Assembly: GCF_041428715.1 (NCBI RefSeq)
Contig: NZ_CP155572.1
Strand: one strand, 5' to 3'
Length of the DNA: 64,000 bases
Source: Sporomusa malonica
Lineage (GTDB): Bacteria > Bacillota > Negativicutes > Sporomusales > Sporomusaceae
Numbering within the stretch: position 1 is the first letter of the stretch; each line of letters begins with the position of its first letter. Positions 1 to 8,341 of this stretch are shown in pieces. The notes under the pieces are model-generated. The model saw nothing but the letters and a program-made list of their open reading frames with translations. It was not told where the DNA came from and made no database searches. The position numbers were made by a program, and so were the translations under genes.

Positions 1-219
1 CCGCCCATGTTCATCTGCATATTTTCCGAGATATGGCCTCAACACCACTGATGCCAAGGTAAAATATCCTGTGACCAGTCCAATCTGACTGGGAGTCCCC
101 CCGAGTTCAACTACGTATTGGGGAAGAATAGGCAAGATTAAATAAAAACTTCCAAAATAAAAAAAGTTAGCAATACACAAAAAAATAAAGTCTTTTGACC
201 ATAGGCTAAACTTGTTCAT
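1..219 (-). CDS. MFS transporter, N-terminal part only
   Basis: The reverse strand reads an open frame from ATG at 219 to the window edge (73 codons, 3' end outside the window). AAGGAG lies a good distance upstream. The product starts MNKFSLWSKDF, followed by a hydrophobic helix (FIFLCIANFFYFGSFYLILP) and the loop GRP-like signature VVLRPYLGKYADEHGR, which matches the first two helices and the A-motif loop of major facilitator permeases. Substrate cannot be told from this fragment. A strong hairpin lies in its leader at 294-332. Confidence 0.75.
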   Translation of the reverse strand, partial: MNKFSLWSKDFIFLCIANFFYFGSFYLILPILPQYVVELGGTPSQIGLVTGYFTLASVVLRPYLGKYADEHGR

Positions 220-293
220 TTTTAAATTCTCACTCCTTCTAAGTACCGTATACCCTGCTTGCTAAAACCGGATAGCGTTAAACCTAAGAAAAA

Positions 294-332
294 TACAGAA
301 CCATAAGCCGTATAACGACTTATGGTTCTGTA
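294..332 (-). terminator. Strong hairpin in the MFS gene leader
   Basis: A perfect 14-bp inverted repeat (TACAGAACCATAAG and its complement) encloses an 11-nt loop. On the minus strand it is followed by TTTTTC, which fits an intrinsic terminator. It sits upstream of the MFS start, so it could be a leader attenuator or the end of an unseen minus-strand transcript. Nothing else is seen between here and the next gene except a weak TATAAT at about 460-470. Confidence 0.5.
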
Positions 333-495
333 CTTTTCCTCTATTTCCCTCTTATTGGCCTACTTTGTTTTACTATTTACAGGCGGAGGGTTACCTGCCA
401 TTGATTTTAACTAAAATGTAACCTACAAACAGGATTTACCTGCGCATTGTAGAACTGTCATATAATATAAATCTACAAAAAAGGTGGTTATTTTT

Positions 496-888
496 GTGGT
501 ACTCTGGAAAGATGTTTATGAACTCGGTATCCCTCTAATTGATCAGCAACACAAAAAGTTATTTGAGATTGCAAATGAAATCGATACATTACTAAATAAC
601 GAATTAATTACCGACAAATATGATCCAATTGTAGCTATTATTGAAGAACTACGAGATTATACAAAAGAACATTTTGCAGCAGAAGAAGCTCATATGTTAG
701 CCACAAAGTATCCGAAATTTTTATCACATAAGGTTTTACATAATGACTTCATCGACAAAATGAACTCAATTGACTATGCGCAAATCGATAATGAACAAAA
801 TGCTTACTTGAAAGAAATTTTGAAGTTTGTCATCAGCTGGCTTGTTGATCATATTCTAAAAGAGGATAAATTAATATCTCCAACCTAA
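496..888 (+). CDS. Bacteriohemerythrin
   Basis: A 130-residue single-domain hemerythrin that should bind O2 at a non-haem di-iron site in the cytoplasm. The diagnostic ligands are in order: H in IDQQHKKLFE, H and E in EHFAAEEAH, H...H in HKVLH, and H...D in VDHILKEDK. GTG at 496 is chosen because AAGGTGG ends 8 nt upstream and the product then begins MVLWKD, as family members do; an in-frame GTG at 484 would lie inside the ribosome site. It is monocistronic, ending at a terminator shared with the convergent chemoreceptor. In an anaerobe it probably delivers or buffers O2 or protects iron enzymes. Confidence 0.9.
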   Translation: MVLWKDVYELGIPLIDQQHKKLFEIANEIDTLLNNELITDKYDPIVAIIEELRDYTKEHFAAEEAHMLATKYPKFLSHKVLHNDFIDKMNSIDYAQIDNEQNAYLKEILKFVISWLVDHILKEDKLISPT

Positions 889-936
889 CAGTAACCACGA
901 CCGTTCCCGCAGAGGGCGTTCAAGACGCTATATGAT

Positions 937-979
937 AAAAAGACAGGGCGATTCAATGTGAACCTTCCCTGTCTTTTTT
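937..979. terminator. Bidirectional terminator
   Basis: A 12-bp stem (AAAAAGACAGGG / CCCTGTCTTTTT) with an A-run on one side and a T-run on the other sits exactly between the convergent hemerythrin and chemoreceptor genes. Confidence 0.85.
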
Positions 980-1828
980 CTATTTATAACGGGCTACATA
1001 GTCCTCTAATATCTTGGCATTGACATTAATTCGCTCAAGGACTGCTGTTATCTCTTGTGTAGTAGCTGCCTGCTCCTGGCTAATCGCCCCAGTCGATTCT
1101 ATAGACTTGGCAAGCCCTGCTACTGCAAGATTCATTTCTTGCAGAGTACTCTGAATCCTTTTTGTAGCGTCTTGCGATTGCTCAGCTAGTTTTCTTACCT
1201 CTTCAGCAACAACAGCAAAACCTCTGCCCTGTTCACCCGCCCTAGCAGCTTCAATTGCTGCATTTAAACCTAGCAAATTTGTCTGTGCTGCAATATTTTT
1301 TATGAATTCTAAAACCTGAGAAGTGTGCTTATTCTTCTCAGCTAAATCTTGGGATAATTGAAATACATGTTGACCTGAAGTTGCAAGTTCGCTTGCATTT
1401 TGTGCAATTTGCCGAACATTTTCGGTAACCTGACTAGTTGCACTAGCCAACTCTTCCACATTATTCACCAAATCAAGACTATGTTTTAGATCAATACCTG
1501 AACTCAACGTTCCGATTATTTCTTTATTTACACCGTAGATTGGTGTGAATATCGTTTTAATCGTTCGGCCGTAAACCTCAGGTGGGATATCGGCATACGT
1601 GTCTTTGCCTGTACGGATACATTCCTCAATAGTACTGATTCCCCTTATTGGTTTACCGGCTGGAAGATCTAACTCGTATTCTTTGGCGCGGTGATAATCA
1701 ATATACTCTTTTAAATCGGTAAGCCCAACCGCCATATCTTCTCGAACTATCCGGTTAAGGTAAGGAAGCACTAATTTAAATGCCGCCAGTATTTCTTCAT
1801 TTGTCTGCGGCTTGTTTTCAACGTACAC
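980..1828 (-). CDS. Soluble methyl-accepting chemotaxis-type protein
   Basis: A 282-residue protein with no transmembrane segment. Residues about 1-120 form a small sensor region ending in IYGVNKEIIGTLSSGID, which looks like a PAS/Cache-like fold. Residues about 125-275 are a short MCP signalling domain with the hallmark hairpin tip AAIEAARAGEQGRGFAVVAEEVRKLAEQS, here seen as NAAIEAARAGEQGRGF. GGGGGAG precedes the ATG. A cytoplasmic receptor of this size probably senses an intracellular signal and feeds CheA. The gene is alone on its strand and ends at the terminator shared with bacteriohemerythrin. Confidence 0.88.
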   Translation of the reverse strand: MYVENKPQTNEEILAAFKLVLPYLNRIVREDMAVGLTDLKEYIDYHRAKEYELDLPAGKPIRGISTIEECIRTGKDTYADIPPEVYGRTIKTIFTPIYGVNKEIIGTLSSGIDLKHSLDLVNNVEELASATSQVTENVRQIAQNASELATSGQHVFQLSQDLAEKNKHTSQVLEFIKNIAAQTNLLGLNAAIEAARAGEQGRGFAVVAEEVRKLAEQSQDATKRIQSTLQEMNLAVAGLAKSIESTGAISQEQAATTQEITAVLERINVNAKILEDYVARYK

Positions 1829-1964
1829 ATAGACTCCCCCTTAAAATGTTTGTGCTTTTATTCGGCATCTAGCTACAATGTTCCTGCTGTTTTGACTTAC
1901 CGTCACCTACCGAAATAACATTGGTCCTACCACCTGAGCCGTTGACTGGACGAAGCTGCGATCA

Positions 1965-3827
1965 TTACCGTTCATCCAGCAGCTGGCTGATTTCTACCAG
2001 CCGGATGAACTCACCTCGATAGCCTTCGTTATCTCTTCCTTTGGCTCCCGAAGCCATCTCTAGCACCTGCGGGTAAGACGACTGCCCTTTGAATTCCGAA
2101 TTACGCAGCAGCAGGGCATATTCGGCGACAGCCGCAGCAAACCGGAATCGTGCTGATGATCCCTCTACTGTTTCGTCAGTGCCAACATGTTTGGCGATTA
2201 GAATACTGGCACTCTCGGCAGGTTTCTTGTAGCGTACTTTAACTTGCAGCAGATCTTCGCTCGGCACTGGTTCAGAACGCTGATAAAGCAGCGGCTCGAC
2301 CGTTCCAACCACTTCCTGCGAGTTGGCAGGAATCACCTCATAGAGTACTGTGACCGAATGTCCGGCCCCCATGTCACCGGCATCCTTTTTATCGTCACGG
2401 AAATCACGTTTATCCTGAATCCGGTTCTCATAACCAATCAACCGGTAATACTTCACTTGTAGCGGATTAAATTCCACCTGCACTTTGACATCTTTTGCAA
2501 TGGTATACAGCGTGCTGGCCAACTGGCCAACCATCACCTTTGCCGCCTCCTGGGCGTTGTCAAGATAAGCGTACATACCGTTGCCCTTGTCGGCCAGTGC
2601 CTCCATCTTATTGTCTTTGATGTTGCCAGTCCCAACACCGATCACGCTAAGAAAAATCCCGTCATTGCGTCGCTCTTCGATCAACTGCGTCAACTCTCCC
2701 TCACTGGATACGCCGACGTTAAAGTCGCCATCTGTAGCAAGAATAACCCTGTTGTTGCCATCCCGGCGAAAATTTTCCCGGGCAATTTGGTAGGCCAGTT
2801 GAATTCCCTCCCCACCTGCTGTTGAACCGCCGGCTTTCAGGCTATCGATGGCCTTGTCGATTTTTGTTCTTTCCCTTCCAGAAGTAGGTTCCAGCACTAC
2901 TCCAGCCTGGCCGGCATAAACTACAATGGATACCGTATCTTCTTCCCGTAACTGCTTAACCAGCATCTTGAACGACGTCTGTAAAAGCGGCAGTTTGTTG
3001 GGTTCGGCCATTGATCCTGAGACATCAATCAGAAACACCAGATTGCTGGGCGGTAATTCTTCTGCCCCGAAGTTTTTCCCCTGAAGACCGATAAGCACCA
3101 GTTGATGACCTGGTTGCCACGGACAAGCACTCACCTCTGTTGTCACCGAAATAGGATGCTCACCATCTGGCTGCGGATAGTCATGGGCGAAATAATTAAG
3201 CATTTCTTCTGTTCTAACTGCGTCTGGCGGTGGCAGTTTACCGGAATTGAGGAATCGGCGTACATTGCTATAAGCAGCAGTATCCACATCTGTCGCAAGA
3301 ACAGAAACTGGTGAACTAGCAACCTCCTGATATTGGTTGTCATAGCTTCTTTTATACTCTTCCGTATCGAATGACCCGCCATGCTGATATGGCCCTACCA
3401 CCCCTGGAGCCATACTTACCCGAAGTTGCCACTCATCAAACAAGTTAGCCCTGCTCATAACGCTAGAGGACGGTAGCTTGTATGATTCATCATGGTATGG
3501 CGCTGGAAATACAATGATGGCATTCCTCTTTTCGTTGAGGCGGTAAGTTAGCTGGTAGTTCTTGCTCAGTGCACTCAATACCTGTTCAAGCGTCTCTCTT
3601 GCCGTCACCTTCAGATCAATCTTCCTTCCGGCTACTTCTGGAACAGCCAGGATGCGAATGCCGCTCTGCTCACTCAATAGAGCCAGCAGATCCTCTACCG
3701 GCATACCATTCGCGTTAATTTCCATTGCTATTGCAGCCTGTTTAACTTTGTCTACAAAGCTTAGTGGAGCTGCCCAAGTGGTGGTAATAAAACAAACTAG
3801 GAATAGGATGATAAATAATCGTTTCAT
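1965..3827 (-). CDS. Secreted vWA-domain protein with N-terminal STN domain (YfbK-like)
   Basis: A 620-residue exported protein. ATG at 3827 is chosen because GGAGG lies 8 nt upstream and it gives a clean signal peptide (MKRLFIILFLVCFITTTWAA). Residues about 30-115 resemble the STN domain of secretins and TonB receptors (MPVEDLLALLSEQSGIRI, then LEQVLSALSKNYQLTYRL). A von Willebrand A domain follows, with the MIDAS motif DVSGSMAE, a conserved T in GGSTAG and D in LATDGDFNVG. The C-terminal third matches the YfbK-type tail. It is known as an envelope protein family of unclear role; the STN domain suggests contact with an outer-membrane machine. It stands alone on its strand. Confidence 0.85.
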   Translation of the reverse strand: MKRLFIILFLVCFITTTWAAPLSFVDKVKQAAIAMEINANGMPVEDLLALLSEQSGIRILAVPEVAGRKIDLKVTARETLEQVLSALSKNYQLTYRLNEKRNAIIVFPAPYHDESYKLPSSSVMSRANLFDEWQLRVSMAPGVVGPYQHGGSFDTEEYKRSYDNQYQEVASSPVSVLATDVDTAAYSNVRRFLNSGKLPPPDAVRTEEMLNYFAHDYPQPDGEHPISVTTEVSACPWQPGHQLVLIGLQGKNFGAEELPPSNLVFLIDVSGSMAEPNKLPLLQTSFKMLVKQLREEDTVSIVVYAGQAGVVLEPTSGRERTKIDKAIDSLKAGGSTAGGEGIQLAYQIARENFRRDGNNRVILATDGDFNVGVSSEGELTQLIEERRNDGIFLSVIGVGTGNIKDNKMEALADKGNGMYAYLDNAQEAAKVMVGQLASTLYTIAKDVKVQVEFNPLQVKYYRLIGYENRIQDKRDFRDDKKDAGDMGAGHSVTVLYEVIPANSQEVVGTVEPLLYQRSEPVPSEDLLQVKVRYKKPAESASILIAKHVGTDETVEGSSARFRFAAAVAEYALLLRNSEFKGQSSYPQVLEMASGAKGRDNEGYRGEFIRLVEISQLLDER

Positions 3828-3980
3828 CCTTTCAGCCTCCTTTTTCATGGTGCTAAATGGCAGGATTTCTTTATCTGCCATATTTTTCTAATACTATAAA
3901 CGCAGGGCAGGGCGAAAAGTAACGAACTATCAGGTTAATTTTTCTGAGTACCCATGTCCCTTAATGCAGGGGGATACGAA

Positions 3981-4038
3981 GAACAAAGGGAACCGGTATG
4001 TTGTCCCTGAGACAACGTACCGATTCCCTTTCGTGTTC
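3981..4038 (-). terminator. Long imperfect hairpin after cotJC
   Basis: Two arms of about 25 nt (GAACAAAGGGAACCGG side and CCGATTCCCTTTCGTGTTC side) pair around a short loop, just downstream of cotJC. There is no clean T-run, so termination may be weak or factor-assisted. Confidence 0.45.
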
Positions 4039-4093
4039 ACTTTGATTGCCAGGTTGCTTTCAATTATGCTTATTACTCAACCTCTTAAGCTAC

Positions 4094-4693
4094 TTACTCA
4101 CACCCACACTTATGCCCATTCCACATATGCTTAGCCTTGCACATCCACTCCTGCACATCATTCAAGGTCTCGCCAAACCGCTGAAAGTGAACAACCTCCC
4201 TTTCCCAGAGGAAACGAAGAGTATCTTTCACACAAGGGTCTTCTGTACAAGCAATCAGATGCTCATAAGTAGTACGGGCTTTTTGCTCTGCTGCCATATC
4301 TTCCGTAAGGTCGGTTATTGGATCGCCAAGACAGGCGATATATTTAGCACTCCAGGGGATGCCGTTAGCATCTGTCCAGAAAAGCCCATGATTATGCTGA
4401 ACATACTGACCTTCCCAGCCAGCTTCTTTAAAGTCTTCGCAGGAAGCACCATCAACAAGTTTATATACCAGTGCAGCAATCATTTCCATATGGGCGAGTT
4501 CCTCTGTTCCAATATCCGTAAGTAGAGCTTTAGCTTTATCTGTCGGCATGCTATAGCGTTGGTTAAAATACCGGAGCGAAGCCGACAGCTCGCCGTCAGG
4601 GCCTCCATATTGGGTTATTACCATTTTTGCAAATTTTACGTCCGGGCAGGTGACGCGTACAGGATGTTCAAGTTTCTTTTCATATATCCACAT
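4094..4693 (-). CDS. cotJC: Spore coat protein CotJC, manganese-catalase family
   Basis: A 199-residue member of the CotJC/Mn-catalase family, a ferritin-like four-helix bundle expected in the spore coat. MWIYEKKLEHPVRV at the N-terminus, GGPDGELSASLRYFNQRY and the metal-site region TEELAHMEMIAALVYKL are typical, as is WEREVVHFQRFGE near the end. ATG at 4693 has GGGGAG 8 nt upstream; the in-frame GTG two codons earlier has only a 2-nt gap. It is the last gene of cotJA-cotJB-cotJC, 24 nt after cotJB. The C-terminus carries an unusual short His/Cys tail (HKCGCE). Confidence 0.95.
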   Translation of the reverse strand: MWIYEKKLEHPVRVTCPDVKFAKMVITQYGGPDGELSASLRYFNQRYSMPTDKAKALLTDIGTEELAHMEMIAALVYKLVDGASCEDFKEAGWEGQYVQHNHGLFWTDANGIPWSAKYIACLGDPITDLTEDMAAEQKARTTYEHLIACTEDPCVKDTLRFLWEREVVHFQRFGETLNDVQEWMCKAKHMWNGHKCGCE

Positions 4694-4717
4694 ATCCACT
4701 GCTCCCCTATCACAAAA

Positions 4718-4975
4718 TTATAATTCCCACGGCCAAGGCCCTTGGACCCACTGCCACGGCTCCCGGGACGCGCCGCCAAAACCAAAGTTCAGGAGCGGCC
4801 CATATTCAGCTTCATACTTTTCTTTATACTTTTGCAGCACTTCTACTGCACAGTTAAAATCATTAATCGCATCCCGGTCACAGGGATGGGTGTCAAGATA
4901 AAGGTTAAGCTCTATAGCAACAAACTCCATCTCCTGAATTTTTCTAAGCATCATTATTTGTTTTTCATACTTCAC
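4718..4975 (-). CDS. cotJB: Spore coat protein CotJB
   Basis: An 85-residue CotJB protein: LRKIQEMEFVAIELNLYLDTHP followed by D-rich helix and YEAEYGPL is the family signature. Starts at GTG with GGAGG 10 nt upstream. It lies between cotJA (24 nt upstream) and cotJC. In Bacillus the three proteins form an inner-coat complex in the mother cell; the same is inferred here. The C-terminus is Trp/Pro/Gly-rich (GPWPWEL). Confidence 0.93.
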   Translation of the reverse strand: MKYEKQIMMLRKIQEMEFVAIELNLYLDTHPCDRDAINDFNCAVEVLQKYKEKYEAEYGPLLNFGFGGASREPWQWVQGPWPWEL

Positions 4976-4999
4976 TTACTCTACACCTCCATGCTTAAT

Positions 5000-5371
5000 C
5001 TATTTCGGTATTGGGTAGACGCCCCAAAGTTCTGGAAACAGCGTGCCCTTCATGAGCGCCTCTGGTGGAGTAAAAGCTTTTTCATAAGTCTGCCACGGAA
5101 CATAGGCGTGTGCCAGCAGAATGCACTCAGGCATCTTGTCACACATGTTTTTATCCATGCCTTTCATTCCGCCCATATGTTTGCCATAGCACTGTTTATT
5201 AGCAGGCATATCGTCCATTTCGTCTTCCATCTCACACATATCGTCCATATCGTCCATGTCATCCATCTCCATCTCACACATATCATCCATGTCATGAAGG
5301 TCATCTTTCATTTCCATGACTTTGTTTTTTCCGGGCTTAACATACATTGGACTTCTGGTCTTTTTTCTCAC
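5000..5371 (-). CDS. cotJA: Spore coat protein CotJA with a Met/Asp-rich N-terminal extension
   Basis: A 123-residue protein. Residues about 80-123 are the CotJA core (PECILLAHAYVPWQTYEKAF ... ALMKGTLFPELWGVYPIPK). The first 80 residues are unusual: about ten M-D-D or M-E units (for example MDDMDDMDDMCEMEDEMDDM), three cysteines, then a Gly/Met/Lys segment (KHMGGMKGMDKNMC). Typical CotJA proteins are about 80 residues. GTG at 5371 has AGGAGG 9 nt upstream. The acidic Met/Cys repeat suggests metal binding (inference). The repeat is also visible in DNA as short tandem units at about 5218-5305. First gene of the cotJ operon, behind a sporulation-type promoter. Confidence 0.9.
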   Translation of the reverse strand: MRKKTRSPMYVKPGKNKVMEMKDDLHDMDDMCEMEMDDMDDMDDMCEMEDEMDDMPANKQCYGKHMGGMKGMDKNMCDKMPECILLAHAYVPWQTYEKAFTPPEALMKGTLFPELWGVYPIPK

Positions 5372-5401
5372 AAAGAAAAGCCTCCTCTCACTAACCTAGT
5401 G

Positions 5402-5430
5402 TATTTTATGTGAATCGACAAGCAAATGTC
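5402..5430 (-). promoter_or_regulatory. Mother-cell sporulation promoter candidate for cotJABC
   Basis: On the minus strand GAC is followed after 17 nt by CATAAAATA, which fits the sigma-K pattern (AC, 16-17 nt, CATANNNTA) and is one base from the sigma-E -10 CATACAMT. It lies about 30 nt upstream of the cotJA start. Bacillus cotJ is a sigma-E operon, so a mother-cell sigma is expected. Confidence 0.55.
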
Positions 5431-5441
5431 ACCGCATCGGC

Positions 5442-5478
5442 ATAAAAAAAATTCGGCAGGCCTGAAAGCCTACCGAAT
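5442..5478 (-). terminator. Terminator of the PspC gene
   Basis: An 11-bp stem (ATTCGGTAGGC / GCCTGCCGAAT) followed on the minus strand by eight T residues, about 100 nt after the pspC-like stop codon. Confidence 0.8.
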
Positions 5479-5487
5479 CTACTATTC

Positions 5488-5570
5488 TCCTGTAAGAAAG
5501 TATAACTTTCCGTCTGGATAAGGGCAACATCGACTTCCGCCGTCGCCAAAGGCTTGGCGCAAGCCGTGTT
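5488..5570 (+). repeat. Dispersed 85-bp repeat, copy 1
   Basis: Begins TCCTGTAAGAAAGTATAAC, contains the palindrome GAAAGT-ATA-ACTTTC, then CGACTTCCGCCGTCG and GCCAAAGGCTTGGC, each able to form a small hairpin. A copy with about 85 percent identity lies in inverse orientation at 37761-37843, and the first 24 nt recur at 31475-31498. Each copy sits next to a terminator. Confidence 0.85.
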
Positions 5571-5581
5571 TTCTTTATACA

Positions 5582-5857
5582 CTATGCAACAGGCATGATG
5601 AGGAATGCCAAAATGTACAAAGCAATCCCTGCCCCATGGTATAGCACCGACAATGCCCAGGCCAAGCGGATTAGCGTAACATCCAGACCAGTATATGCAC
5701 TAAAACCGGCACATACACCAAACACCATCCCATGGGGCTGATCAAGTGCCAGGTGGTGGGACATGGTTACTGCCTCTGGTGTCCCAACTCCCTGAATAAA
5801 CTGCCATACTGTTAAGCCGCTAAAAAGGTATGCTCCTGCTCGAATTAACCAGACCAT
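5582..5857 (-). CDS. PspC domain membrane protein
   Basis: A 91-residue protein with a hydrophobic N-terminal helix (VWLIRAGAYLFSGLTVWQF) and a C-terminal PspC domain: GMVFGVCAGFSAYTGLDVTL, IRLAWALSVL and IALYILAFLIMP. PspC-type proteins sit in the inner membrane and take part in envelope-stress responses. Here the order is inverted from stand-alone PspC proteins: a helix precedes the domain by about 35 residues. It is 157 nt after ftsW and has AAGGGGGCC as ribosome site; no other psp gene is near. Confidence 0.8.
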   Translation of the reverse strand: MVWLIRAGAYLFSGLTVWQFIQGVGTPEAVTMSHHLALDQPHGMVFGVCAGFSAYTGLDVTLIRLAWALSVLYHGAGIALYILAFLIMPVA

Positions 5858-5943
5858 AAGAGAAGGCCCCCTTTAAGGAAATTGCCTTCTAACGCCCATC
5901 TGCATGACGCCTAGCATCTGGACGTTATAAGTCAATTTCAATC

Positions 5944-5976
5944 ACTAATGATGAATATAAATATCATTTCATTAGT
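5944..5976. repeat. AT-rich inverted repeat between pspC and ftsW
   Basis: CTAATGATGAATAT and ATATCATTTCATTAG form an imperfect palindrome 40 nt after the ftsW stop and 87 nt before the pspC start. It may be a weak terminator of ftsW or an operator of the pspC-like gene. Confidence 0.35.
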
Positions 5977-6014
5977 AATTATTACCGTAAAAGGGAACCT
6001 TTAAACACTAGGGT

Positions 6015-7220
6015 TTAAGCCCGAGTCGGACGTCCTTCCTTCTTCACCAGTTTTAGCTTTGAGCGGTTAGACGGCGGATTGGCTTGACCTGGCTGAAAGC
6101 CTTTGGCGCAGGTCCTGCGACCAACACTAATTAAGAGACCGATGGCTGCAAAATTGACAATAAGTGACGTACCACCAAAGCTAATGAACGGCAGCGGTAC
6201 ACCAGTCACCGGAACGACCCCTGATACCATAGCTATATTACCGACAGCCTGTCCCACCACCAGGGTTGTCACACCTACTGCCAGCATAAAGCCGTAGCCA
6301 TCAGGGGCGCGGCGGGCAATTTGCAGCCCATACCAAGCCATTGCTCCCAGGAGCATAAGTATCAGCCCAGCTCCCACAAACCCCATTTCCTGGCATAATA
6401 CAGCAAAAGCAAAGTCGGTATGGGCTTCAGGTAAATAGTGAAACTTACTGGCCCCCATACCTAGGCCGGATCCAAATAGGCCGCCTGAACCAATCGCCAA
6501 AAGTGACTGCACTGTCTGATAGCCTGATGTCTGTTGATAAGCCCATGGATCAAGCCAGGCCCAGATCCGCTCAGCCCGGTAGGCAGCAGCATATACCAGA
6601 TAGATGGTCATACCTACCGCAGTTATACCTAAAAGGGTAAGTTCTTGTTTAGGAATACCTGCTAAAATATACATCACCAGGCTCAAGCCAACAATAACGG
6701 CGGCGGTCCCCATATCAGGCTGCTTAAGCACCAGTACACCCATAACCAGCGTTACTCCCAGCGGCCATGAGTTAAGGGATATAGGGTGCCCCCGATCAAG
6801 CTGCACGCCTAAATAGGCGGCCGTAACCATAATGGTAATAAGTTTAGCAATTTCGGACGGCTGAAACTGAAAGCTTCCAATCTTAAGCCAGCGCCTGGCG
6901 CCATTCGCATATTCCCCGCCAAAATGGACAGCAATCAGCAGCCCGATAGCAGCAATTAGGGCAAGCACCAGCCAGCCTCGGCTAATTTTGCGGTAATCAA
7001 TGACCGCCACCACCAGCAAGGCCACAAACCCAATACCAAAAGACACCAGATGACGGGTTACGAAAAAGTAGCCATCCTGGAACAGTTGTCCGCCAAGAAC
7101 AAAGCTAGCACTAAAAATATTTACTGTACCAAGTAAAAACAGGATTCCGGCAATAAAAAACACGGCTTCGGCCGGACTGACCCATAGCTTGGGGAATTTT
7201 TGGATCTTTTTATTGCTCAC
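6015..7220 (-). CDS. FtsW/RodA/SpoVE-family peptidoglycan polymerase
   Basis: A 401-residue SEDS-family protein with about ten membrane helices. SEDS proteins polymerise lipid II into glycan strands with a partner class B PBP. Typical segments are GGEYANGARRWLKIGSFQFQ, PSEIAKL, LKQPDMGTA, SGYQTVQSLLAIGSGGLFG, LPEAHTDFAFAV (with the conserved acidic residue) and GVPLPFISFGGTSL. GTG at 7220 with AAAGGAG 7 nt upstream. It stands alone, without a PBP gene or division cluster, which makes a SpoVE-like (cortex) or accessory role as likely as cell division. The C-terminus is a basic cytoplasmic tail. Confidence 0.9.
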   Translation of the reverse strand: MSNKKIQKFPKLWVSPAEAVFFIAGILFLLGTVNIFSASFVLGGQLFQDGYFFVTRHLVSFGIGFVALLVVAVIDYRKISRGWLVLALIAAIGLLIAVHFGGEYANGARRWLKIGSFQFQPSEIAKLITIMVTAAYLGVQLDRGHPISLNSWPLGVTLVMGVLVLKQPDMGTAAVIVGLSLVMYILAGIPKQELTLLGITAVGMTIYLVYAAAYRAERIWAWLDPWAYQQTSGYQTVQSLLAIGSGGLFGSGLGMGASKFHYLPEAHTDFAFAVLCQEMGFVGAGLILMLLGAMAWYGLQIARRAPDGYGFMLAVGVTTLVVGQAVGNIAMVSGVVPVTGVPLPFISFGGTSLIVNFAAIGLLISVGRRTCAKGFQPGQANPPSNRSKLKLVKKEGRPTRA

Positions 7221-7332
7221 GCTGACGCTCCTTTCAAAAACACGTTAACCAAACAGCCGTCAGGCCATATTATATATGGAATGATGCCTATCATATAACA
7301 AAACTACGGGTAAAAAGAGGTGATCGCATGGG

Positions 7333-8277
7333 GTGAAGCCATATAAACTGTTGGCTGTTGACGCTGCCACCCATGCCATAATTATTGCAGACGGCCTTAG
7401 CGGGGAAATCGTGACCGAGTTGGCTTACTCCCCTGAGCTAAGTCCCACTGAGCTTGTCGTGACCCCTGATTATACAAAAGCTTACCTGCCCTGCGCCGCT
7501 ACCAATGGCAAGAACGGGATATTAGCAGTAAATTTGACTAGTTTATCGCTCTATCGGCTACCGATAAGCATACCCTATCCAGCCCAGTTTGTCTTGCCGG
7601 AGACGAGCGCAACGACAGCCTATCTTGCCGAGCCTTGCGGCGCATTATATCGCCTGGATCTGACTACTATGTCCAGCCAGGCACTGGGAGCGCCTGCAAC
7701 TAAATCCAGTTGCGTAGGTCTGGCGGCTGATGCAGAGAAAATCTATGCAGCCTGGGAACACCATGCTGGGGGCACAGTCATGGAATTAGCTCCTGATGGC
7801 ACTATCTCCTGGCAATATGATATTGCCGGTATTCCCACAAATATCATTTTAGCTGCTAACCGGCTGATTGTGCCATTTACGAATACTGCGTTTACCGGTG
7901 AAGGTGTTGCCCTGTTTAATTTAAGCAAAAAACGTACCTCACCAGCTGTAGTTACCATTCAATGTCCCAGCTGCCCTAGCAGCCTTGCGGCTTACCCCTG
8001 CCATGCCGCCGTAGCACCAGATAATCAGACCGCATACATTGTCAACGAAGACGGTGCGTCTATTTTCGTCATTAACCTCAACACTGCTCAAATTGTTGAT
8101 AGGCTAGCCATTGGGCGTTCACTGTCCCGTCTGTACTTAATCCCAGGTACTGAGCTGGCCATCGGTACCAGTAATCTATTTGCTGATCTAAGCCTGATTG
8201 ATTTAGCCAGCGGCCCTCTCTTGGCTGTCACAAACACCAAGCGGCAGCTGCTATCCACCATTGCCATTCTCCCCTAA
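7333..8277 (+). CDS. YVTN-type beta-propeller protein
   Basis: A 314-residue protein built of repeating four-strand blades, with recurring patterns such as VVTPDYTKAYLPC, VAPDNQTAYIVNEDGASIFVINL and GLAADAEKIYAAW, which match the YVTN/lactonase-type seven-bladed propeller. No signal peptide or membrane segment is visible, so it is probably cytoplasmic. GTG at 7333 follows GAGGTG by 10 nt; the nearby ATG at 7328 hits a stop at once. It is divergent from ftsW and has its own terminator. Substrate or partner unknown. Six or more cysteines are scattered, including CPSC. Confidence 0.7.
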   Translation: MKPYKLLAVDAATHAIIIADGLSGEIVTELAYSPELSPTELVVTPDYTKAYLPCAATNGKNGILAVNLTSLSLYRLPISIPYPAQFVLPETSATTAYLAEPCGALYRLDLTTMSSQALGAPATKSSCVGLAADAEKIYAAWEHHAGGTVMELAPDGTISWQYDIAGIPTNIILAANRLIVPFTNTAFTGEGVALFNLSKKRTSPAVVTIQCPSCPSSLAAYPCHAAVAPDNQTAYIVNEDGASIFVINLNTAQIVDRLAIGRSLSRLYLIPGTELAIGTSNLFADLSLIDLASGPLLAVTNTKRQLLSTIAILP

Positions 8278-8298
8278 TCATTCGCTATAGATAGGTCA

Positions 8299-8333
8299 AA
8301 CCCCTCCCGCGTAAGCGAGAGGGGTTCTTTTTC
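8299..8333 (+). terminator. Terminator of the beta-propeller gene
   Basis: AACCCCTC and GAGGGGTT enclose a 12-nt loop and are followed by TCTTTTTT. The converging DUF2935 gene ends 9 nt further on. Confidence 0.85.
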
Positions 8334-8341
8334 AGTAGATA

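Noticed and set aside
4046..4525. 159-codon plus-strand frame over cotJC
   Set aside because: Antisense shadow of a well-supported gene, no ribosome site or family resemblance.
5218..5305. Short tandem DNA repeats that could be taken for a CRISPR or VNTR
   Set aside because: The repeats are codons for MDD/MEx within cotJA; no spacers of constant length and no cas genes in the window.
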